A stretch of 6,835 nt of DNA, from positions 1 through 6,835 of the forward strand of contig CABUBS010000113.1 of NCBI GenBank assembly GCA_902489855.1. The letters are read 5' to 3'. Below the pieces are notes generated by a model. The model did not search any database and had not been told where the DNA came from. It saw only the letters and a list, made by a program, of their open reading frames with translations. Each line of letters opens with the position of its first letter. Position 1 is the stretch's first letter. The stretch is from an uncultured Collinsella sp. (lineage in GTDB: Bacteria > Actinomycetota > Coriobacteriia > Coriobacteriales > Coriobacteriaceae). The translations under genes and the position numbers were made by a program. Shown piece by piece: positions 1 through 4,556 of this stretch.

Positions 1-2
1 AT

Positions 3-596
3 ACGCCCATTCTTGCCAAGGGCACCGTGTTCTCGGCCGTCAGCAACATGACGGGCCTGCCGCAGTCCACCGTCGCCATCATCCTGGGTATTTTGCTCGC
101 CGTGGCTATCGTTGCCATCCTGTATTGGTTCTTTGGCACCGAGATCGGCTCGGCACTGCGCGCCACCGGCAACAACGAGTACATGATCCGCGCCCTGGGC
201 GTCAACACCAACTCCACCAAGATGATCGCCCTCGTGCTCTCCAACGCCCTCATCGGCCTTTCGGGCGCACTCATCTGCCAGAGCCAGAAGTATGCCGACA
301 TTGGCATGGGCACCGGCGCCATCGTTATCGGTCTTGCCGCCATTGTTATCGGCGAGGTGCTCGGCCGCCTGTTGCCCGGCGGTCTCACGCAGTTTAGCGT
401 CCGTCTTGCCTCCGCCGTCTTTGGCTCCGTGGTGTACTTCCTTATCCGCGCCATCGTGCTGCAGTTGGGCATGGACGCCAACGACATGAAGCTGCTCTCC
501 GCCGTGATCGTCGCCGTGGCCCTGTGCGTGCCCGTGGTTTGGGAGCGCTATAAGCTCCGCAGCTCCTACACGAAGGGAGATGAGGCAGATGCTTAA
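3..596 (+). CDS. ABC transporter permease, BPD_transp_2 / COG4120 type (5' partial)
   Basis: This is the C-terminal part of an inner-membrane permease of an ABC importer. The reading frame is open to the left edge (it begins T-P-I-L-A-K-G-T), so the GTG at 27 is internal and the true start lies upstream. The visible roughly 197 residues hold several hydrophobic segments: one ending in a W-F-F motif near the start, an LVLSNALIGLSGALI helix, a glycine-rich GTGAIVIGLAAIVIGE segment and two helices near the C-terminus. Between the first and second is a polar cytoplasmic stretch with RATGNN and IRALGVNT, which matches the ATPase-coupling loop of the COG4120 family. Relatives work with a COG2984-type binding protein (TrpX, CD0873) and usually import aromatic amino acids, so the missing upstream gene is probably that binding protein. 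The substrate cannot be read from this fragment. The gene overlaps the downstream ATPase by 8 bp. Confidence 0.9.
   Translation, partial: TPILAKGTVFSAVSNMTGLPQSTVAIILGILLAVAIVAILYWFFGTEIGSALRATGNNEYMIRALGVNTNSTKMIALVLSNALIGLSGALICQSQKYADIGMGTGAIVIGLAAIVIGEVLGRLLPGGLTQFSVRLASAVFGSVVYFLIRAIVLQLGMDANDMKLLSAVIVAVALCVPVVWERYKLRSSYTKGDEADA
573..579 (+). promoter_or_regulatory. Ribosome binding site of the ABC ATPase (decides the start)
   Basis: AAGGGAG lies 9 nt before the ATG at 589, a normal Shine-Dalgarno spacing, but directly abuts the ATG at 580 with no spacer. This favours 589 as the true start. A GAGG at 582-585 may also contribute. Confidence 0.6.
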
Positions 597-1383
597 GCTC
601 TCGCACGTCAAAAAGACCTTTAACAAGGGCACCGTCACCGAGAAGCGCGCTCTTACCGGTGTCGACCTCACCCTTAACGACGGCGACTTTGTAACCGTGA
701 TCGGCGGCAACGGCGCCGGCAAGTCCACGCTGCTCAACATGATCGCCGGCGTGTATCCGCTCGATTCGGGCGTTATCGAGCTTGACGGCACCGATATCTC
801 GCGCCTGAGCGAGTCGCAGCGTGCCAAGTACCTGGGCCGCGTGTTCCAGGACCCCATGCGCGGCACCGCAGCCGACATGCAGATCGCCGAGAACCTGGCC
901 CTCGCCAAGCGCCGTGGCCAGCGTCGCGGTCTTTCGTGGGGCGTCACCAAGGCCGAGAAGGACGAGTACGTTGAGCTGCTCAAGCGCCTGGACCTCGGTC
1001 TGGACACGCGCCTCAACGCCAAGGTCGGCCTGCTTTCGGGCGGTCAGCGCCAGGCACTCACCCTGCTCATGGCCACGCTCACCAAGCCGCGCCTGCTGCT
1101 GCTCGACGAGCACACCGCGGCGCTCGACCCCAAGACGGCCTCTAAGGTGCTCAATCTGACCGAAGAGATCGTCGACGAGCACCACCTGACCACGCTCATG
1201 GTCACGCATAACATGAATGACGCCATCCGTCTGGGCAACCGTCTGATCATGATGCACGAGGGCCATGTGATCTACGACGTGGCCGGCGACGAGAAGAAGT
1301 CGCTCACCGTGGCCGACCTGCTGCAGAAGTTCGAGGAGGTCTCGGGCGGCGAGCTCGCCAACGACCGCATGCTGCTAAGCTAA
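589..1383 (+). CDS. ABC transporter ATP-binding protein, COG1101 type
   Basis: This is the cytoplasmic ATPase that powers the importer whose permease precedes it. With the start at 589 it is 264 residues, a full-length nucleotide-binding domain. All catalytic motifs are visible: Walker A GGNGAGKS at residues 39-46, Q-loop VFQDP with Gln at about 87, signature LSGGQ at 149-153, Walker B LLLLDE with Asp173 and Glu174, and the H-loop VTHNM with His207. The residue after the catalytic Glu is His (DEHTAALDP) rather than the common Pro, and the Q-loop is followed by MRGTAADM; both fit the COG1101 group paired with COG4120 permeases. Relatives energise tryptophan or tyrosine uptake, but the substrate here is inferred from the family only. 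The 8-bp overlap with the permease indicates coupled translation. The operon ends here, as two terminator-like hairpins follow. An alternative start at 580 would add three residues but has no spacer to its ribosome binding site. Confidence 0.93.
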   Translation: MLKLSHVKKTFNKGTVTEKRALTGVDLTLNDGDFVTVIGGNGAGKSTLLNMIAGVYPLDSGVIELDGTDISRLSESQRAKYLGRVFQDPMRGTAADMQIAENLALAKRRGQRRGLSWGVTKAEKDEYVELLKRLDLGLDTRLNAKVGLLSGGQRQALTLLMATLTKPRLLLLDEHTAALDPKTASKVLNLTEEIVDEHHLTTLMVTHNMNDAIRLGNRLIMMHEGHVIYDVAGDEKKSLTVADLLQKFEEVSGGELANDRMLLS

Positions 1384-1422
1384 AACCTGCCAAAAAGGGA
1401 CAGGTTTATTTTGGTAGGTTTT
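1382..1422 (+). terminator. Hairpin terminator overlapping the ATPase stop codon, GGGACAG loop
   Basis: The arms 1382-1395 and 1409-1422 form a 14-bp stem with a single G-T wobble (1389:1415) and a 13-nt loop. The loop carries GGGACAGG, and the 3' arm ends in TTTT. The 5' arm begins with the last two bases of the TAA stop codon. The A-rich start and T-rich end fit an intrinsic terminator that could also work on the opposite strand. The T-run is short, so efficiency is uncertain. Confidence 0.7.
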
Positions 1423-1437
1423 ATCTGCGCAAACGCC

Positions 1438-1477
1438 AAAACCGCCGCAAAGGGACAGAGGCCCTTGCGGCGGTTTT
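1438..1477 (+). terminator. Second, stronger hairpin terminator, GGGACAG on the loop side
   Basis: A 13-bp uninterrupted stem joins 1438-1450 (AAAACCGCCGCAA) to 1465-1477. After a one-base bulge (1451) it is extended by GGG 1452-1454 with CCC 1462-1464, leaving a 7-nt loop. The GC-rich core and TTTT tail are typical of an intrinsic terminator. It follows the hairpin at 1382-1422 in tandem and shares the CAAAGGGACAG string with the hairpin after the mechanosensitive channel gene. The rest of the 1384-1541 gap holds only the leader of the next gene; a weak GATAAT at 1491-1496 has no convincing -35 partner. Confidence 0.85.
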
Positions 1478-1541
1478 CGCATATTATGTCGATAATCCGA
1501 TATTCAACCAGACATTCTGGCTAAGGACTAAGGAAACTGCC

Positions 1542-3566
1542 ATGAAAAGACTCCCCCGCTTTGCGTTGGCCGCCGCGTTGTTTGCCGGCGCACTCGCAGG
1601 CATCCCAAGCCTCGCTTTCGCGGGAAACCTGCCCGCCGCTATTGACGGCTCCGTGGCCGTCATGCACACCAACGATATCCACGGCAGCTACAAGTACAGC
1701 TACAACGCAAGCAAGGGCACCGGCACTGTGGGCTTTGACGGACTGGCGGTTTTCTATAGCGCCCAAAGCAGCGCCCCCGATCTTTTACTCGATGCGGGCG
1801 ACACCTTCCACGGACAGTCCTTCGCCACCATGAGCGAGGGCAAGAGCATCGCCGAGCTCATGGACACCTTCTACGCCGACGGCTACGACGCAACCACGCC
1901 AGGCAACCACGACTGGAGCTACGGCGCGGACAAACTCCGCACCATGACCGGCTACAGCACCACCGGCACGCCCTTCGCCATGCTCTGCGCGAATGCAACG
2001 TCCTCGAACGGCGTATGGAGCTCGAGCATCACGAAGACGCTCGATCGCACCTGGGAGGATAGCGAGGATCACTCCACATTCGACTACAAAATCAAGGTCG
2101 GCGTCGTCGGAGCCATGGATGAGTCGCTAGGTTCCTCGCTGCGCGCGGACCTGGTCGCGGGCACCAGCTTCTCGAGTGCCGCGAACGCCATCAATGCCGA
2201 GGCAGAGCAGCTGCGCAAGGAGGGCTGCGATGTTGTTGTGTGTATCGCGCACACGCTCGACGCAAAGACCTTTGCCACGCGGCTCCGTGGCGTCGATGCC
2301 CTTATCGCAGGCCACGAGCACATCAACCTTAACGAGAAGGTGACGGGAGCCGACGGCAAGACGATCCACGTTGTCGAGGCAGGCAGCGCCTTTGCCGAGG
2401 TGGGGCTGCTTTCCATTCCGTACAAATACGACACGAATGGCACCGAGACGACCGACGATGACACGGTCACGGTCCCTGCAGACGGCAGCGACGAGAAGCT
2501 CTACACCGCCAAGAACGTCAACGACCTTTTGACAGACCCCGACAAGGGCTCCGACTACCAAAGCCGCCTTGAAGCCGTCCGCAACAAGATCAAGCCGCTC
2601 GACGAGGACTTTGAAAACGAATCGAACAAGGTGCTCGGCACATCCACCACCAACTATTTCTACGGCGAGGACGCCGCAGGCACGCATGGTTGGGAAATGG
2701 TGCGCACCACCGATTTCCGCCCCAGCAAGGAGGGCGATACCACCAAGGCCCAGACCATCGGCCACGTGATTTGCGGCTCCTATCTTGCCCTGACGGGCGC
2801 AGACCTTGCCATCGAGAACGCGGGTGGCATCCGCGGCGGCATCGCTGCGGGCGATGTGACTGCCGGCAACGTCATCGCTATCTCGCCCTACGGCAACACC
2901 GTGGAGACCTGGACCATGACCGGCGCGGACTTCCTCGCAGCACTCGAGCACTCGCTGCAAATCAGCGACGAGTGTAATCACAGCTACGAGCTTCAGCAAG
3001 CCTACGTGGCAGCCGGCCATACCGAGCAGGAGGCGCAAGACAAGTACAAGTGGCGCGATGACTCTGGCAGCGTTCTCTCCTTTGGCGGCATCAACGTGAC
3101 GATTGATTGGACGCAGCCCGAAGGCAAGCGCATTGTGAGTGCCACACTCACCAAGGACGGCAGTACGCTCGACCCCGCCAAGACCTATACCGTCGCCACC
3201 AACAACTACATCATTACCAACACGACCGACTTTCCCACCTTTGCACACGCCACCAAGTACACCGAGTGGGGCACGTGCGAGGCGGCGCTGAGGGCGCTGA
3301 TTGGGCAGAACGGCTGGGAGAGCAAGATGGCCGGGCTCGCCGGCACCATCGGCTTCGGCTCCGCAGCCGTGGACCCCACGCCCACACCGGCCCCGACGCC
3401 TAAGCCCTCGCCTAAGACGGACACGACGACCACGAAGGTCATCACCAAGAAGACGACCGGCAAGCTCGCCGCAACGGGAGACCGCACGCTGGCAGTAGTT
3501 GGCGCGTGCCTTATCGGCGGCGTCATCGTCATCATGCTCGGTATTATTTGGAAGCGTCGACGCTAA
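1542..3566 (+). CDS. Secreted, wall-anchored 5'-nucleotidase family metallophosphoesterase
   Basis: A 674-residue extracellular hydrolase, likely releasing phosphate and nucleosides from nucleotides; 2',3'-cyclic nucleotides or UDP-sugars are alternative substrates for this family. Start ATG 1542 has TAAGGA 7 nt upstream. Residues 1-27 form a signal peptide (KR, hydrophobic core, AFA cleavage). The metallophosphoesterase domain (about 38-350) shows every metal motif: HTNDIHG (Asp45, His47), AGD (Asp87), GNHD 121-124, the IAHT His237 and GHEH 257-260. The 5'-nucleotidase C-terminal domain (about 355-605) has ENAGGIR at 425-431 and SPYGNT at 448-453, the substrate-pocket signature. A Pro/Thr/Lys-rich spacer (about 611-640) leads to LAATG (642-646), a hydrophobic helix and a KRRR tail, a sortase sorting signal. 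The enzyme should therefore sit on the cell surface. It is flanked by terminators on both sides and is probably monocistronic. Substrate preference cannot be told from sequence. Confidence 0.94.
   Translation: MKRLPRFALAAALFAGALAGIPSLAFAGNLPAAIDGSVAVMHTNDIHGSYKYSYNASKGTGTVGFDGLAVFYSAQSSAPDLLLDAGDTFHGQSFATMSEGKSIAELMDTFYADGYDATTPGNHDWSYGADKLRTMTGYSTTGTPFAMLCANATSSNGVWSSSITKTLDRTWEDSEDHSTFDYKIKVGVVGAMDESLGSSLRADLVAGTSFSSAANAINAEAEQLRKEGCDVVVCIAHTLDAKTFATRLRGVDALIAGHEHINLNEKVTGADGKTIHVVEAGSAFAEVGLLSIPYKYDTNGTETTDDDTVTVPADGSDEKLYTAKNVNDLLTDPDKGSDYQSRLEAVRNKIKPLDEDFENESNKVLGTSTTNYFYGEDAAGTHGWEMVRTTDFRPSKEGDTTKAQTIGHVICGSYLALTGADLAIENAGGIRGGIAAGDVTAGNVIAISPYGNTVETWTMTGADFLAALEHSLQISDECNHSYELQQAYVAAGHTEQEAQDKYKWRDDSGSVLSFGGINVTIDWTQPEGKRIVSATLTKDGSTLDPAKTYTVATNNYIITNTTDFPTFAHATKYTEWGTCEAALRALIGQNGWESKMAGLAGTIGFGSAAVDPTPTPAPTPKPSPKTDTTTTKVITKKTTGKLAATGDRTLAVVGACLIGGVIVIMLGIIWKRRR
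3465..3563 (+). other. Cell-wall sorting signal (LAATG, hydrophobic helix, KRRR tail)
   Basis: The last 33 residues of the nucleotidase are LAATGD, about 20 hydrophobic residues (AVVGACLIGG then VIVIMLGIIW) and KRRR. This is the three-part layout of sortase substrates. The second position is Ala instead of the Pro of LPXTG. LAXTG signals are known substrates of class E sortases in Actinomycetota, so a class E-like enzyme is the likely partner; none is encoded in the window. Confidence 0.8.
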
Positions 3567-3617
3567 GCTACACCGCCGGGCCTTACAGCCCCGCCGCGTA
3601 AACCTTATATCGAGCAC

Positions 3618-3651
3618 AGAAGCCCGTCCGAATTTGATCGGACGGGCTTCT
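3618..3651 (+). terminator. Perfect 14-bp hairpin terminator after the nucleotidase
   Basis: AGAAGCCCGTCCGA (3618-3631) pairs without mismatch to 3638-3651 around a 6-nt ATTTGA loop, 51 bp after the nucleotidase stop. The GC-rich core and the TTCTT end fit an intrinsic terminator, with a short T-run. Unlike the other three hairpins in the window it lacks the GGGACAG motif. The remaining 3567-3617 is GC-rich spacer with no other structure I can support. Confidence 0.85.
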
Positions 3652-3656
3652 TGGTG

Positions 3657-3668
3657 GGTATCATGGTT
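3657..3668 (+). promoter_or_regulatory. Possible -10 region of the mechanosensitive channel gene
   Basis: GGTATCATGGTT contains TATCAT (3659-3664), five of six bases of a -10 box, just downstream of a terminator and 31 nt before the chosen ATG. A related string, GGTACCATGGTT, sits at the same place before the BMP gene. The best -35 candidate, TTGATC at 3634-3639, lies 19 nt away inside the terminator hairpin, so the call is tentative. Confidence 0.3.
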
Positions 3669-3679
3669 GAACGATCATT

Positions 3680-3685
3680 AGGAGG
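3680..3685 (+). promoter_or_regulatory. Ribosome binding site of the mechanosensitive channel (decides the start)
   Basis: AGGAGG, a full consensus Shine-Dalgarno, ends 10 nt before the ATG at 3696. The in-frame upstream candidates, TTG 3651 and ATG 3663, have no such site, so 3696 is the start. Confidence 0.85.
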
Positions 3686-3695
3686 TTTTCCCTAC

Positions 3696-4463
3696 ATGGA
3701 ATTGTTTGAGCCGATTCTTCATTTCTTTGAGCAACGGTGGGTCCACAACATCATCTGGGCCGTCATCTTGGCGATAGGCACCGCCGTCGCCGCCAAGGTC
3801 GTATCCAAGACCCTGAACCATCTGCTTAACCGAGACGATAACCCGCTTCCGGCATCGAGTATCTTCATCAACATCGCGCGCGCCGTCATCTGGATGATTG
3901 GCGGCAGCTTTATCCTCGACAACTGTTTTGGCATTAACGCAAACGCGCTTGTCGCCGCTCTTGGCGTCGGCGGCATCGCCATCTCGCTCGGCTTTCAGGA
4001 CACGTTATCAAACCTTATCGGCGGCATGCAGGTGACCTTTATGGGCATCATCAAACCCGGCGACAATATCGAGGTCGGCGGCGTATCCGGCGTTGTCCAA
4101 GACATCACTTGGCGCCATACAACGATTGAGGATGCCTGTGGGCAGACCATCATCGTCCCCAACTCAAATATCTCCAAGAACACGCTCGTGCACCTCATGC
4201 CCTTTGGGCGTGTGGCTGTGCCCGTTGCCGTAAAGGACACGTCCAAGTGGGCCTCGCTCGACGCACTGGCAGACGAGCTGACCAGCGCCACCAAGACCGC
4301 CGTGCTTCCCATCTCGGGTTTTGACAAAGAGCCCTACGTACTCTTTAGCGAAATCGGCGACTTTGGCATCAAAGGAAAGATCATCTTTATCGTCAGCGAC
4401 GACAGCACTACTTTCACGGCAGCCGACGCCTGCATCCGCGCCATCGCCCCCATCATCGCCTAA
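3696..4463 (+). CDS. Small-conductance mechanosensitive channel, MscS family
   Basis: A 255-residue MscS-type channel of the cytoplasmic membrane that would open under membrane tension to release solutes during osmotic downshock. Three membrane segments are visible: about residues 18-40, 56-77 and the pore helix 84-116. The pore helix has the Gly/Ala pattern ALGVGGIAISLGFQDTLSNLIGG, which lines up with TM3 of E. coli MscS. The beta domain follows (about 117-180), with KPGDNIEVGGVSG, the W-R-H-T-T strand and the IIVPNSNI motif (Pro155, Asn156). A short alpha/beta C-terminal domain completes it, making the protein about 30 residues shorter than E. coli MscS (286). The start is fixed by AGGAGG 10 nt upstream. 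It has its own leader between two terminators and is probably monocistronic. The family call is firm; nothing points to a specialised role. Confidence 0.95.
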   Translation: MELFEPILHFFEQRWVHNIIWAVILAIGTAVAAKVVSKTLNHLLNRDDNPLPASSIFINIARAVIWMIGGSFILDNCFGINANALVAALGVGGIAISLGFQDTLSNLIGGMQVTFMGIIKPGDNIEVGGVSGVVQDITWRHTTIEDACGQTIIVPNSNISKNTLVHLMPFGRVAVPVAVKDTSKWASLDALADELTSATKTAVLPISGFDKEPYVLFSEIGDFGIKGKIIFIVSDDSTTFTAADACIRAIAPIIA

Positions 4464-4500
4464 ACCACCGCAAAGGGGACAGGCATCTTTGTAGTGGTTT
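4462..4500 (+). terminator. Hairpin terminator overlapping the channel stop codon, GGGACAG loop
   Basis: The arms 4462-4475 and 4487-4500 form a 14-position stem with one G-T wobble (4470:4492) and one C-A mismatch (4469:4493). The 11-nt loop starts with GGGACAGG, and TTTT ends the 3' side (4498-4501). As after the ABC ATPase, the 5' arm begins inside the TAA stop codon. It is a sequence relative of the hairpins at 1382-1422 and 1438-1477. Confidence 0.7.
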
Positions 4501-4508
4501 TCATTCGT

Positions 4509-4520
4509 GGTACCATGGTT
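4509..4520 (+). promoter_or_regulatory. Possible -10 region of the BMP/phosphoesterase operon
   Basis: GGTACCATGGTT matches GGTATCATGGTT before the channel gene in 11 of 12 bases. It contains TGG-TACCAT (4508-4516), resembling an extended -10 box. A weak -35 candidate, TTGTAG at 4489-4494 with a 16-nt spacer, overlaps the terminator's 3' arm. Evidence is motif recurrence and position only. Confidence 0.3.
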
Positions 4521-4556
4521 CATATCGTTGTTTAAACGACTAAGGGAGTAGACACC

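Noticed and set aside
27..29. GTG as start of the permease gene
   Set aside because: The frame is open to the left edge, there is no ribosome binding site before it, and a start here would remove most of the expected permease membrane segments.
580..582. ATG as start of the ABC ATPase
   Set aside because: The AAGGGAG ribosome binding site directly abuts it with no spacer; ATG 589 has a 9-nt spacing.
1111..1113. His in place of Pro after the Walker B Glu of the ABC ATPase
   Set aside because: It looks odd against a general ABC consensus but fits the COG1101 group, so it is not a defect or novelty.
442..1266. Antisense open frame of 274 codons opposite the ABC ATPase
   Set aside because: No motif is recognisable and it overlaps a complete ATPase with all catalytic motifs; it is a mirror effect of codon bias.
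1490..1505. Tandem CGATAATC / CGATATTC and a GATAAT -10-like box before the nucleotidase
   Set aside because: The repeat is only 8 bp with one mismatch, and no -35 element lies at 16-18 bp; the nearest TTG is 20 bp away inside a terminator arm.
3575..3595. GC-rich weak hairpin just after the nucleotidase stop
   Set aside because: Only about four base pairs can form; the clear terminator is the 14-bp stem at 3618-3651.
2127..3617. Long antisense open frame of 496 codons on the minus strand
   Set aside because: It lies opposite the well-supported nucleotidase, its translation is low-complexity Arg/Gly/Val-rich with no recognisable domain, and long antisense frames are expected from GC-biased codon use.
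3651..3665. TTG 3651 or ATG 3663 as start of the mechanosensitive channel
   Set aside because: TTG 3651 overlaps the terminator arm, neither has a ribosome binding site, and ATG 3696 follows a consensus AGGAGG.
4515..4535. Six-codon small reading frame (ATG GTT CAT ... TAA) in the BMP operon leader
   Set aside because: No ribosome binding site and no attenuator-like structure or repeated codon follows it; likely chance.
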